A stretch of 52,023 nucleotides of DNA. Origin: Sporosarcina sp. ACRSM (GTDB lineage: Bacteria > Bacillota > Bacilli > Bacillales_A > Planococcaceae). Under the pieces are notes generated by a model that saw nothing but the letters and a program-made list of their open reading frames with translations, searched no databases and was not told where the DNA came from. Position numbers and translations under genes: made by a program. This document shows positions 24,745-33,133 of this stretch, piece after piece. Numbering within the stretch: the first letter of the stretch is position 1; the number at the start of each line of letters is the position of its first letter. Where the stretch lies: assembly GCF_022346545.1 (NCBI RefSeq), contig NZ_JAKRNU010000018.1, forward strand, positions 1 to 52,023, in the 5' to 3' direction.

Positions 24745-25335
24745 CTAATCCTCCCAATAAAAAATAGCATCCATAATTAAGTACTCTTTTGGTTCACGGT
24801 AAATTGTTGGGATCTTCGCTTTAAAAGGCAGAGGTTGATTCATTTGCTCCGCTGGTAATCGTTCATAACCAAATTCTTTTATAGCTTGCTGTAATTGATA
24901 TTCAATTGGGTGGTTTTTTTCACTTAAAGCCAACAGTTTTGAATGGCCTGGTAAAGAACAATATCCACCTTTTACAACTTCATTTGTTTCAATTCGAATT
25001 GTTTTACATCTATTATCTTCGCCCATGATAGCAACAGGTGCTAAACGACTAACATCAATGATCACCCCTTCTGTCTTTATCTCTTGGTGACCGTACTTTT
25101 CTTCAATAACTTTGGCATCTTCTTTTCGGTAACAGAAAAACTCGACAAAAGATGCATATCCGCTTCCAAAATGATTCCACTCTGCTTCACATACTAAATT
25201 AGGAATACGGTTTATTCGATAAAACAATCGTTGGATATGTGCTTCAATTTCTTGTTCGTTATTTGCTACATAGGGGAACCTATTCCCTACGATTCTCCCC
25301 CTAATCAAGTCTTGTAACTGTTCATTGGAAAACAT
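24745..25335 (-). CDS. Hypothetical protein, 196 residues
   Basis: A soluble acidic protein with no signal peptide or membrane segment. It starts at ATG with only a weak AAAGG site. Notable segments are AEWNHFGSGYASFVEFFCYR and a C-terminal IPTIYREPKEYLIMDAIFYWED. Codon use is AT-richer than the flanking yha genes, suggesting a gene acquired after the operon. I do not recognise the family; an immunity-type or house-cleaning role would be a guess. Confidence 0.65.
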   Translation of the reverse strand: MFSNEQLQDLIRGRIVGNRFPYVANNEQEIEAHIQRLFYRINRIPNLVCEAEWNHFGSGYASFVEFFCYRKEDAKVIEEKYGHQEIKTEGVIIDVSRLAPVAIMGEDNRCKTIRIETNEVVKGGYCSLPGHSKLLALSEKNHPIEYQLQQAIKEFGYERLPAEQMNQPLPFKAKIPTIYREPKEYLIMDAIFYWED

Positions 25336-25556
25336 AAATAAAACAACCTTTCGCTATGACACGATTTACGATAAAAAGAAAATTTTATCCCTCAAAAATG
25401 GCTAGTTTGTGGAAGACGGATCTTGTTGAAAATCAGTCGAAATTGTACAACAAGTATAACATTTCCTCCAAACTATCGTCTTTCATAGACAGGTTATTTT
25501 AACAAGTCGAGGGAAATTGAATGTGATAATATTATAAGTAATGGGAGGTTAAACCA

Positions 25557-25796
25557 ATGGGTAAAACTGTTACTTTTTCCTTTAGTAGTTCAAATTATGA
25601 TGGTACAGAAGCGACAGAGTCCTTCTCTTTGGAACAATTAGGTATTGACGAAGATATGAATGATGATAAAGCATTGGAAATAGCAATGGAAAAATTTTTT
25701 GAAGCTTGGGTGTGGGATAAACTTAATATTTCTTGCAGTATAGTGATAGAAGAGGAAAACGCATGTAGTACAGTTGATTTTCAGGAAGAAAAATAA
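25557..25796 (+). CDS. Hypothetical small acidic protein, 79 residues
   Basis: The ATG is preceded by GGGAGGTT, and the ORF ends exactly at a strong terminator, so it is probably real. The product is acidic and soluble (SLEQLGIDEDMNDDKALEIAM, EKFFEAWVWDKLN). No family recognised. It is divergent from the 196-residue gene, in the same AT-rich accessory stretch. Confidence 0.6.
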   Translation: MGKTVTFSFSSSNYDGTEATESFSLEQLGIDEDMNDDKALEIAMEKFFEAWVWDKLNISCSIVIEEENACSTVDFQEEK

Positions 25797-25836
25797 AAGA
25801 ACGCAATCCCTCATTAGGATTGCGTTCTTTTATTTT
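25795..25836. terminator. Terminator after the 79-residue ORF (bidirectional with azoR)
   Basis: AAAAGAACGCAATCC (25795-25809) pairs with GGATTGCGTTCTTTT (25817-25831): a 15-bp perfect stem with T-rich flanks on both strands. Confidence 0.92.
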
Positions 25837-25847
25837 TGATATTCAAG

Positions 25848-26480
25848 TTAAGCCGTTACTGCAGATAATCCTTTTGCTACAGCTTTTACTTTTTCCAAAC
25901 CTTCAGCGATGATTGCTTCAGCTTGGTCAGGAGCTGCTGCGTGGCCTTCGATGATAACTTCGTTGATCAGTTGCATACCATATACGCCACCTACAACGTT
26001 TTTAATGTAGTTTGCAGACATTTCCATCGGTGCCGCTTCTGGTGTTGAATAAATGCCGCCACGTGCATTGAGGACAACGAATTTTTTATCAGTCATCAGT
26101 TGGACCATTTGCCCGTTTTCATCGTATTTGAATGTGTAACCAGCTTGGTACGTATAATCGATGAATGTTTGTAATTTAGCTGGAATTGTCAAGTTCCAGA
26201 GTGGGAATGCAAATACGACAACGTCAGCCGCTGTTAGCGCATCCATCGCTTTTTGTTTTGCAGCAAGAAGACGTTGTTCGATATCCGTCATTTCTTCGCC
26301 TGATTGCACTTTACCAAATGCGTTGAATAATTCCTGACCGAAGTAAGGCATATCCTCTTCAAACACATCGTATGTTGTGACATTTACACCTTCAACATTT
26401 TCCATGAAAGTTTCATACATTTTACTAGAAACAGCTTCTGAAGCTGGACGGTTATTCGCTTTTACTACTAATACGTTCAT
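25848..26480 (-). CDS. azoR: FMN-dependent NADH:quinone reductase / azoreductase
   Basis: About 210 residues from the ATG at 26480 (GAGGAG 8 nt upstream). It opens MNVLVVKANNRPASEAVSSK, the flavodoxin-like fold start of Bacillus AzoR enzymes. FAFPLWNLTIPAKLQTFIDY and LNARGGIYS are the FMN phosphate- and ring-binding segments. It reduces quinones and azo compounds with NADH, protecting against electrophiles. It sits in the stretch between yhaO and yhaP and is probably monocistronic. Confidence 0.92.
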   Translation of the reverse strand: MNVLVVKANNRPASEAVSSKMYETFMENVEGVNVTTYDVFEEDMPYFGQELFNAFGKVQSGEEMTDIEQRLLAAKQKAMDALTAADVVVFAFPLWNLTIPAKLQTFIDYTYQAGYTFKYDENGQMVQLMTDKKFVVLNARGGIYSTPEAAPMEMSANYIKNVVGGVYGMQLINEVIIEGHAAAPDQAEAIIAEGLEKVKAVAKGLSAVTA

Positions 26481-26632
26481 TTCGTAGATCTCCTCTTTTT
26501 CCATATAATTTTTATCTTGAATTCATACTATATGAGTTTCAGCTAAACGTCAACTGGTTCGCTTATAATTATATTTGTTGTTTTATTCAAATAAGTCAAT
26601 ATTTCAATTTGGAGTTCCTTACTATCCAAGGA

Positions 26633-27901
26633 TCATTCTTTTCCTAATTGAATCGCTTTTTTAATGTCTTTTAATGAACGAGAAGGGCCGTACATCAGAA
26701 CGCCTCCACGATAAACACGAGCACCAAACCATCCAAGGACGAATATTGTCACAAGCATAATGACGATGGAGAGCACCGGCTCCCAGAACGGCAAATCGAG
26801 CATCCCGACGCGTAGAAACATGACGAGCGGCGTGAAGAACGGGAAGAATGATGCATATTGAAGATAAGCCATTTCCGGATTGCTTAATCCTGTGACCGCA
26901 ATGATAAATGCAGCAACAATGAGCAATGACATCGGCAGGATCATTTGCTGGACATCTTCCGTCCGGCTTACGAGCGAACCGAGAAGCGCCGCCAGCGTGG
27001 CATAAAGAAAATAGCCAAGCAAAAAGAACAGGATAGCGTAAACGATCGTGCCGACATTCAGATTGGAAAAGCCGAAGACGGAGAAGAATCCATCTGCCGA
27101 TTCCGCAGATGAAGTCGACTTCAAAGCGATGTAGCCCGCCCCTCCCAAAAGCACCATTTGAACGAGCCCAAGAGATCCGATCCCTAAAACTTTGGCGAAC
27201 ATATGTTTAACCGGGGAAACGCTGGAAATGAGAATTTCCATCACACGTGATGATTTTTCCGTCGCCACTTCGGTTGCAATCATACTCGAATAGATGATCA
27301 CCGCAAAATAGATTAGGAACATCAGTACATAGACGAGCCCTCGCGCCTGGCTAAGCTCTTCTTCCGTTTTCGAGGATGGGGAAACGGATTGTTGTTCAAA
27401 TGTAATCGGTGCGAACAATGTTTCCACTTGTTCAGCTGACAAAGATAGTTGGTCTGCCTGCATTTCCGTTTGAATGGATTGCAGGGCATCCTGCAACATC
27501 ATCGGCAGCGTAAATTCCATTGCACTCATTGTCGTATATTTCGCATGGATTGTGTTCGTATCATCCAGCGAAAGCGTCAGGAAAGAATCAATTTCCCCTT
27601 CTTTGACTTGCTCCGTCAACTTTTGTTCCGATTGATCGGATGATTCCACAGTCGTGCCGGATTCATTGGCCTCGAATTGCGTTTTCAGTCTTTCAATTAG
27701 AGCGCCGCTTTCATCACGAACAAACAGCACAGTTTCCGACGCATCATCACCACCCGTCATGTCTTGTACGCTGTCGATAATTTTTCCCATATTCGCGAAC
27801 AAGAAAATCGCCACCATCATCAATGCCGTTGTAATGATAAAGGATTTTGTTTTCGCTTTTGTCATAAAGGCCTGCTTGAAGATAATCATGAATTCACGCA
27901 T
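26633..27901 (-). CDS. yhaP: ABC transporter permease YhaP (NatB-like)
   Basis: About 422 residues. One N-terminal membrane segment (about 17-38) is followed by a large extracytoplasmic domain (about 40-180), then five or six membrane segments (about 190-400): the ABC-2 exporter layout of NatB. The ATG at 27901 overlaps the yhaQ stop by 8 bp, so the two are translationally coupled. Sodium export is known for NatAB; the substrate here is not shown. Confidence 0.9.
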   Translation of the reverse strand: MREFMIIFKQAFMTKAKTKSFIITTALMMVAIFLFANMGKIIDSVQDMTGGDDASETVLFVRDESGALIERLKTQFEANESGTTVESSDQSEQKLTEQVKEGEIDSFLTLSLDDTNTIHAKYTTMSAMEFTLPMMLQDALQSIQTEMQADQLSLSAEQVETLFAPITFEQQSVSPSSKTEEELSQARGLVYVLMFLIYFAVIIYSSMIATEVATEKSSRVMEILISSVSPVKHMFAKVLGIGSLGLVQMVLLGGAGYIALKSTSSAESADGFFSVFGFSNLNVGTIVYAILFFLLGYFLYATLAALLGSLVSRTEDVQQMILPMSLLIVAAFIIAVTGLSNPEMAYLQYASFFPFFTPLVMFLRVGMLDLPFWEPVLSIVIMLVTIFVLGWFGARVYRGGVLMYGPSRSLKDIKKAIQLGKE

Positions 27902-28793
27902 GTTCCTTTCCCACCTTTTCAATGAATATGTCTTGCAATGAAGGCTCTTCGATTTCAAAGTGACGGATCGGACCGGATTTTAATGCAACTGTCAGCAACT
28001 CATGGGCAACCTGTTCCGCTTCAATTTGGTAAACAGCTCCTTCGACCGTTTGATGGATGGAAGCAACACCTTGAATAGATGCCAGTTGCGTCAAATCATG
28101 GTCAGAATGGATACGGACATACTGTTTGCTCGACGACCGTTTGACATCACGCAATGAACCTTGCACAACCTGCTTACCTTTATGGACAATGCTCAATTGC
28201 TCACAAAGCTCCTCAACATGATCCATCCGATGACTGGAGAAAATGATCGTTGCCCCTTCATTGCGGAAATCCAAAATTGCCGATTTCAACATTTCCACAT
28301 TCACCGGGTCAAGTCCGGAAAACGGCTCGTCAAGAATGAGCAGTTGCGGCTTATGCAGAAGGGACGCAATCACTTGGATTTTTTGCTGATTCCCTTTTGA
28401 TAATTCCTCGACTCTTTTATGAATGTAATGCGGCACTTCAAAACGCTCCAGCCAATGTTTGAGCTCTTTTTTCGCGTCCGCTTTGTTCATCCCCCGCAGT
28501 TGGGCGAGGAAAATGAGCTGGTCTTCCACTTTCATCTTCGGATACAGTCCACGCTCCTCCGGCAAATAGCCGATTTTAGAGCTGGTCGCATACGAAATCC
28601 TTTTCCCTTTCCATGAAATATGCCCCTCGTTGGCATTCAAAAGACCGAGTATCATACGAAACGTCGTCGTTTTTCCCGCTCCGTTCGCGCCAAGAAAGCC
28701 GTACATCGTGCCTTCCCCGACGGACAGTGACAAATCATCGACAGCAGTAAAATCACCGAACCGCTTCGTTACATTTTCAAGTAGTAAAGTCAT
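27894..28793 (-). CDS. yhaQ: ABC transporter ATP-binding protein YhaQ (NatA-like)
   Basis: About 299 residues. Walker A GANGAGKTT, signature LSKGNQQKIQ, Walker B LLILDEPFSGLDP, then ABC-2-type C-terminal DUF4162-like domain. The ATG at 28793 is preceded by AAAGGAG; the longer frame to 28817 is not needed. In B. subtilis yhaQ-yhaP lies directly beside yhaO-N-M; here about 4 kb of other genes intervenes. Confidence 0.92.
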   Translation of the reverse strand: MTLLLENVTKRFGDFTAVDDLSLSVGEGTMYGFLGANGAGKTTTFRMILGLLNANEGHISWKGKRISYATSSKIGYLPEERGLYPKMKVEDQLIFLAQLRGMNKADAKKELKHWLERFEVPHYIHKRVEELSKGNQQKIQVIASLLHKPQLLILDEPFSGLDPVNVEMLKSAILDFRNEGATIIFSSHRMDHVEELCEQLSIVHKGKQVVQGSLRDVKRSSSKQYVRIHSDHDLTQLASIQGVASIHQTVEGAVYQIEAEQVAHELLTVALKSGPIRHFEIEEPSLQDIFIEKVGKEHA

Positions 28794-28860
28794 TATGTGA
28801 CTCCTTTCGTCTATCAACTTGTTAACTATACGTAGCGAGCGCCTAGAAGTTTCAAGAAAG

Positions 28861-29172
28861 CTAGTTTTTACTACTAGCGATTGCCGCTCCTATCGCGTAC
28901 GACAACATATGCACCACCCAAATCCCTGAGAGGATGAAAAAAGCAAGTCGGGGTCCTTCCATTAAAATGACAATTGTCCATGCAATTAAAAGGGCAGCTG
29001 TCGTCACTCCCCACGAAATCGATCTTGCATGCTGATGAATTCGCGTGTATCGCTCGTCGAACCGGCGCACTTTCTTCCCTTTCCTCCAACTGATGAAGAG
29101 GATAATCGAAGCAATGGCAAGACCAAGTGGCAATCCGGCTAAAAATATCCAAATATCAAATCCTTCGTACAT
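28861..29172 (-). CDS. Small membrane protein partnered with an XRE regulator
   Basis: 103 residues with three hydrophobic helices (about 8-27, 52-70, 75-97) and a charged cytoplasmic loop KGKKVRRFDERYTRIHQHARS. Its AGGAGG ribosome site overlaps the stop codon of the upstream regulator gene, so the two are translated together. Regulator/membrane-protein pairs of this size are common in Bacillales, but the function of the membrane partner is unknown. Confidence 0.78.
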   Translation of the reverse strand: MYEGFDIWIFLAGLPLGLAIASIILFISWRKGKKVRRFDERYTRIHQHARSISWGVTTAALLIAWTIVILMEGPRLAFFILSGIWVVHMLSYAIGAAIASSKN

Positions 29173-29174
29173 AC

Positions 29175-29378
29175 TTACTCCTCCTCCGGTATAAAAATAT
29201 CTTCAATGCAGCATTTGAAAAGCTTCGCAAGTTTGAAAGCCAAAACAAGTGATGGATTATATCTCCCTTTTTCAAGTGAGATGATCGTCTGCCTCGATAC
29301 TTCCAACAATTCCGAAAGATCATCTTGCGTCAATCCCATCTCCGTTCGCTTTTCCTTAATCAAGTTTTTCAGTCTCAT
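29175..29378 (-). CDS. XRE-family (Cro/CI-type) transcriptional regulator
   Basis: A 67-residue single-domain HTH protein. LTQDDLSELLEVSRQTIISLEKGRYNPSL is the five-helix HTH core of the YozG/YvaO-like class; the C-terminus ends CCIEDIFIPEEE. The ATG at 29378 fits the family start, although GGGGGAG lies very close to it; a TTG at 29402 is an alternative. Two abutting palindromes at 29433-29464 are its likely operator, implying autoregulation together with the membrane partner. Confidence 0.9.
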   Translation of the reverse strand: MRLKNLIKEKRTEMGLTQDDLSELLEVSRQTIISLEKGRYNPSLVLAFKLAKLFKCCIEDIFIPEEE

Positions 29379-29432
29379 GCTCCCCCTTTCTTCTAACAAC
29401 ACAAGGTATCAGGAGACCAGACACCACTAATA

Positions 29433-29464
29433 GTAAAGTTTGCTTTACGTAAAGGTTACTTTAC
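29433..29464. promoter_or_regulatory. Double palindromic operator upstream of the XRE regulator
   Basis: Two perfect 16-bp palindromes of the form GTAAAG-N4-CTTTAC (29433-29448 and 29449-29464) stand directly end to end. On the minus strand a TTGACA lies upstream, with a 17-nt spacer to TAACCT inside the operator, so a bound regulator would block the promoter. Binding is inferred from symmetry and position. Confidence 0.65.
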
Positions 29465-29595
29465 CATATGTGCGATGTCAAGCAAACTTGACAAAAAACA
29501 ATTTGATTAACGATACGCTCGAATTTTGACAGGCGCTGGCACCGTGATTTTTTTTGTAGTAGAATAAATCAAAGGGAATGGGAAGGGTGAATATT

Positions 29596-29781
29596 ATGAA
29601 AACTTACAAATTGACAGCATACGAACCAACAGGAAAACTGATCGTAGAAGAAACGTTCACAGCAGAAACAGATGATGCAGCAAAAGAAAAAGGACATGCC
29701 TTGCTCGTAGAAAAGAATCTTCTTGAGCGCACGCATCGCCTCGCATCGCCAGCTGGTAAATTATTGTTGTTCCATTCATAA
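29596..29781 (+). CDS. yhzD: YhzD-like small protein
   Basis: 61 residues: MKTYKLTAYEPTGKLIVEET at the start, then an alternating charged helix and a short beta tail KLLLFHS. It matches the YhzD family in size and motif. The ATG at 29596 is chosen for GGAAGGGTG 6 nt upstream. YhzD is encoded in the same yha neighbourhood of B. subtilis. Function unknown. Confidence 0.8.
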   Translation: MKTYKLTAYEPTGKLIVEETFTAETDDAAKEKGHALLVEKNLLERTHRLASPAGKLLLFHS

Positions 29782-29794
29782 GAAATTTGCAGGT

Positions 29795-29825
29795 CGCCAG
29801 TTATCCAACTATTGAATAACTGGCG
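29795..29825. terminator. Hairpin after yhzD, terminator-like without T run
   Basis: CGCCAGTTAT (29795-29804) and ATAACTGGCG (29816-29825) form a perfect 10-bp stem 13 bp after the stop. The following bases are not T-rich, so termination is uncertain. Confidence 0.45.
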
Positions 29826-29935
29826 CCACAAAGGTAAGATTCCCATCGTGATCACCCTTATTTATAAATACTAGCTGCTCAGTATTGTGTTAAACTTATG
29901 TATAGATGGACTGTGAAATAGAAGGGGTGTTCAAT

Positions 29936-30340
29936 TTGAAAATCGCATTAATTGCCCATGATCAGAAGAAAAACGAGATGGTGAATTTCACGATCGCTTA
30001 TGAAAAAATTTTCTCCCAACAGACGCTATACGCAACGGGCACAACCGGATCAAGAATCATGGAGGAAACAAACCTTTCCATCGAACGACTCATGTCAGGT
30101 CCTTTAGGCGGTGACCAACAAATCGGTGCAATGATTGCAACAGGTAAATTGGATTTGGTCATTTTTTTCCGTGACCCACTAACAGCTCAACCACATGAAC
30201 CTGATGTCAGTGCATTATTGCGCTTGTGCGATGTTTACGGCATCCCGCTCGCCACCAATATTGCAACAGCGGAACTTTTAATCCGTGCCGTCGAAAAAGG
30301 CTATTTCACATGGCGCGACATGGTCGATAAATATAAATAA
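29936..30340 (+). CDS. mgsA: Methylglyoxal synthase
   Basis: 134 residues from the TTG at 29936 (AGAAGGGGTG upstream). The start KIALIAHDQKK carries the phosphate-binding His/Asp, ATGTTGS is the phosphate loop, and SGPLGGDQQIG holds the catalytic Asp. FFRDPLTAQPHEPDVSALLR and GIPLATNIATAE are also diagnostic. It converts dihydroxyacetone phosphate to methylglyoxal plus phosphate, a glycolytic bypass. Confidence 0.97.
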   Translation: MKIALIAHDQKKNEMVNFTIAYEKIFSQQTLYATGTTGSRIMEETNLSIERLMSGPLGGDQQIGAMIATGKLDLVIFFRDPLTAQPHEPDVSALLRLCDVYGIPLATNIATAELLIRAVEKGYFTWRDMVDKYK

Positions 30341-30388
30341 GAAACGTTGGTAGCGGAATTCTCAACGCCCATCAATCACACAAAAAAT

Positions 30389-30433
30389 ACGCGTCACTCG
30401 TCCAATCTCAAATTGAACAAGTGACGCGTTTTC
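30389..30433. terminator. Bidirectional terminator downstream of mgsA
   Basis: ACGCGTCACT (30389-30398) pairs with AGTGACGCGT (30420-30429), with T-rich tails on both strands, between convergent genes. Confidence 0.85.
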
Positions 30434-30448
30434 AAATTCCAACCCCAT

Positions 30449-30811
30449 TCAAAGCTGGAAGCGTTGATTTAAATTATTAATTTCCATATCATGTTTGCCT
30501 ACTTTTTGATTCAAATAATCAATATCAATCTTAACACCTTTGATTTCTTCGGCTACAACTTGAAACGTTTGGTGGTGCTGTTCCATTCGGGATTCCAGAT
30601 GCTTAAAGTGGCTTCTATTTTCAATTTGGCTATTACGTACTTCTTCTGTCAAACTCCTAATATCGTTTTCAACTTTGTCGAAACGATTGTCCATTTTTTC
30701 AAATCGTGTTTCGATTTGTTCGAAACGTTCGTCCATTTGATCAAATCGTTTTTCGATTTGCTGAAATCGCTGATCCATCTGTTCCATAAACTGTTTGAAT
30801 AATACTTCCAC
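30449..30811 (-). CDS. Coiled-coil protein with heptad-like RF(D/E)Q repeats
   Basis: About 120 residues from a GTG at 30811 that follows a GGGGTGGGG site; an ATG at 30856 is the alternative. Residues about 10-55 are a run of 7-residue units (DQRFQQIEKRFDQMDERF, EQIETRFEKMDNRF), a near-perfect coiled coil also seen in phage hemolysin-XhlA-like and other Bacillales small proteins. No membrane segment is seen from this start. Probably an oligomer; role unknown. Confidence 0.72.
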   Translation of the reverse strand: MEVLFKQFMEQMDQRFQQIEKRFDQMDERFEQIETRFEKMDNRFDKVENDIRSLTEEVRNSQIENRSHFKHLESRMEQHHQTFQVVAEEIKGVKIDIDYLNQKVGKHDMEINNLNQRFQL

Positions 30812-31009
30812 TTCCCCACCCCACTCTCCGAATAATGCAATACATACTCTCATCACGCTATATTTTATACCCTAATGTTCATTGGACTCATCTACTGATT
30901 ACTTGTCCTTTTATTATACAAGATGAAACCAATGTTGACAAAAAAGCAACGGGCACATCCCAATCAGATTAGCACCCGGTACCTTCGTCAGTCCCTTTTT
31001 ATCCGTTCT

Positions 31010-32518
31010 TTACTTGTTCACAGTTTTCGGGAAAACCGTATCCAAATGCGCAAGTTTTTTCTCAATGGAATCTTCGTACGTCAAAATGTAAGCAGCTGGA
31101 TCTTTCGGATTGTAATATTGCGTGATCTTCCCAGTTTCAGGTTCGATGAACTTACTCGATGCCCCGCATCCGATACCGATAATGGTCTGCACTTCTTCCA
31201 TAATGACGATATTGTAAATGCTCTCTTCACCCGGTTTTGCATACCCGACGTTTTCCAAATTGCCCAAAATATTTTTCTGACGATACAAATAATATGGCTC
31301 ATAACCATTTGCGGCATTCCACTGCTCTCCAAGCTTCATCATTTGCTCGACTGTACCGCGGTCCGCCACTTTGTATTTATCCTTATTACGTGTCATTTCG
31401 GACGCACGTTTAAACGACAAAGTATGAACTGTCAACGATTCCGGTTGCATTTTTTCCGTTTCATCGAGCGAATGTTGGAATTCCTCAATGCCTTCATTCG
31501 GCAAGCCGATAATCAGATCCATATTGATATTTTTCATGCCCATATTGCGCGAAAGCCAAAATTTATCAATCGTTTCCTGCACTGTATGATGGCGTCCGAT
31601 CGCTTTTAACGTTTCATCCGTATAGGTTTGTGGATTGACGCTGATCCGATCGATGCCCCATTTCTTCAACACATCGATTTTGGCAGGCGTAATGGTATCG
31701 GGACGTCCGGCTTCTACGGTCACTTCCCGGACTTTTTCCATGTTCGGGAATGAAGCATACATCGTTTCGTATAATGCATCCATTTCTTCCGCTTCGATGG
31801 ACGTCGGCGTTCCGCCACCAAAATAAATCGTCGTAATCGTCATATCGCGTTCCTTCAGCCATTTCCCCATCTCGCGGATTTCTTCATGCAAACCATCAAG
31901 GAATGACTCCACACGCCCGTTTTTCCGATGAATTGCATATGCCGGAAACGTGCAATACGCACATTTCGTCGGGCAGAACGGAATGCCGATATAAATGCTC
32001 ACTTCTTTTTTCAAATCATATAAATCCGGTATCGCGCGCAATTGCACATCTGCGATTTTAGCAAGCAGTTCGCTTTTCTCACTCGAAATTCGATGGCGCT
32101 CTATCAATAAACGTTGCGCTTCTTCACTCGTATATCCTTGTTGACGATACTTATGGTATAACTTCGTCGGGCGGATCCCTGTCAATATCCCCCATGATTG
32201 TTGCATTTCCATCGCTTGTTCCAATACCTCGAGGAAGATATGGGAATATACCCGTTTCAACTGGCGGTTGATCATTTTCGCATCGCCCGTTTCTTCCTGC
32301 TCCGTAAACGTCGCGGCATACTCTTTCCCATTCCAAGTAAGGAATGCCTCGCCAATCAACAATCCTTCCGCATCTTTTTTTAATGAAAAATCAACGGTGA
32401 TTGCATCTTCTTCTGTATGTGTACAAATCTCGGACTGCTCAAAAAACAAATTCGCAAGATGCGTGAACATCCGGATCCAATCTTGTTCAAATTGTTCTTT
32501 TAATATAATTTTTTGCAT
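31010..32518 (-). CDS. hemZ: Oxygen-independent coproporphyrinogen III oxidase-like HemZ
   Basis: About 502 residues starting MQKIILKEQ. A roughly 150-residue N-terminal extension precedes the radical-SAM domain, where GIPFCPTKCAYCTFPAYAI holds the three cluster cysteines (CxxxCxxC) and YFGGGTPTS follows. SFKRASEMTRNKDKYKV and YYLYRQKNILGNLENVGY near the C-terminus are HemZ hallmarks. A role in anaerobic haem synthesis is attributed to B. subtilis HemZ. The ribosome site is weak. Array 2 of the 40-bp repeats lies about 150 bp upstream. Confidence 0.95.
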   Translation of the reverse strand: MQKIILKEQFEQDWIRMFTHLANLFFEQSEICTHTEEDAITVDFSLKKDAEGLLIGEAFLTWNGKEYAATFTEQEETGDAKMINRQLKRVYSHIFLEVLEQAMEMQQSWGILTGIRPTKLYHKYRQQGYTSEEAQRLLIERHRISSEKSELLAKIADVQLRAIPDLYDLKKEVSIYIGIPFCPTKCAYCTFPAYAIHRKNGRVESFLDGLHEEIREMGKWLKERDMTITTIYFGGGTPTSIEAEEMDALYETMYASFPNMEKVREVTVEAGRPDTITPAKIDVLKKWGIDRISVNPQTYTDETLKAIGRHHTVQETIDKFWLSRNMGMKNINMDLIIGLPNEGIEEFQHSLDETEKMQPESLTVHTLSFKRASEMTRNKDKYKVADRGTVEQMMKLGEQWNAANGYEPYYLYRQKNILGNLENVGYAKPGEESIYNIVIMEEVQTIIGIGCGASSKFIEPETGKITQYYNPKDPAAYILTYEDSIEKKLAHLDTVFPKTVNK

Positions 32519-32673
32519 CGTGATACCCAACTTTCTATTTATGAATCCCATGATTGCTACGACATTTGAATATAAAATTCATTGTACCAAACTTACGCTA
32601 AACATGATTAATAAAAGTTGGTGGAAATGGATTTTGGAAAATAATTTTTAAGGGAAAATTGGTGAGTGGGAGT

Positions 32674-33066
32674 TTTGAGCGTGAGAGGAAGACTTTGTGC
32701 GCGGAGGGAGAAACTTTGAGCTCTTGATGGCCGCTTTGAGCGCCTGCGAAAGACTTTGATCACTCAATGACTGCTTTGAGCGCTGGCGAGGAACTTTGAG
32801 CTCTCAACGACTGCTTTGAGCGCTGGCGATGGACTTTGAGCTCTCAATGACTGCTTTGAGCGCTGGCGATGGACTTTGAGCTCTCAATGACTGCTTTGAG
32901 CGCTGGCGATGGACTTTGAGCTCATGATGCACTGCTTTGAGCGCTGGCGAAAGACTTTGAGCTCTCAATTACTGTTTTGAGCGCTGGCGAGGAACTTTGA
33001 GCTCACGATGCACTGCTTTGAGCGCGAGTGAAGAACTTTGAGCCCACGAAGTCCCCCTATAAGCGC
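32674..33066. repeat. 40-bp tandem repeat array 2 between yheA and hemZ
   Basis: About ten 40-bp units. CTTTGAGCGC and CTTTGAGCTC alternate every 20 bp (about 19 half units), occasionally 21 bp. It shares the CTTTGA half-unit core with array 1 (1-349), but the second half unit is GAGCTC-based rather than TGATCA-based. Units in the middle (32774-32934) are nearly identical and the flanks are degenerate. There is no ORF and no spacer. Confidence 0.95.
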
Positions 33067-33080
33067 TAAAGAAAACATGA

Positions 33081-33119
33081 AAAACCCCTTATTCAGCAGT
33101 TATTTTACTGAATAAGGGG
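33081..33119 (-). terminator. yheA-yheB operon terminator
   Basis: CTGAATAAGGGG (33108-33119) pairs with CCCCTTATTCAG (33085-33096). On the minus strand the stem is followed by TTTTTC. Confidence 0.9.
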
Positions 33120-33133
33120 CTATTTTATTCAAG

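Noticed and set aside
23701..25556. Insertion sequence or prophage remnant in the AT-rich stretch
   Set aside because: No transposase, integrase or phage gene is visible, and no terminal repeats bracket the stretch as a whole.
32674..33066. CRISPR array or coding repeat
   Set aside because: Tandem 40-bp units without spacers; no reading frame stays open with a ribosome site.
33085..33119. Extra copy of the dispersed element because it contains TTATTCAGCAG
   Set aside because: It is a simple 12-bp terminator stem; none of the core stems of the element are present.
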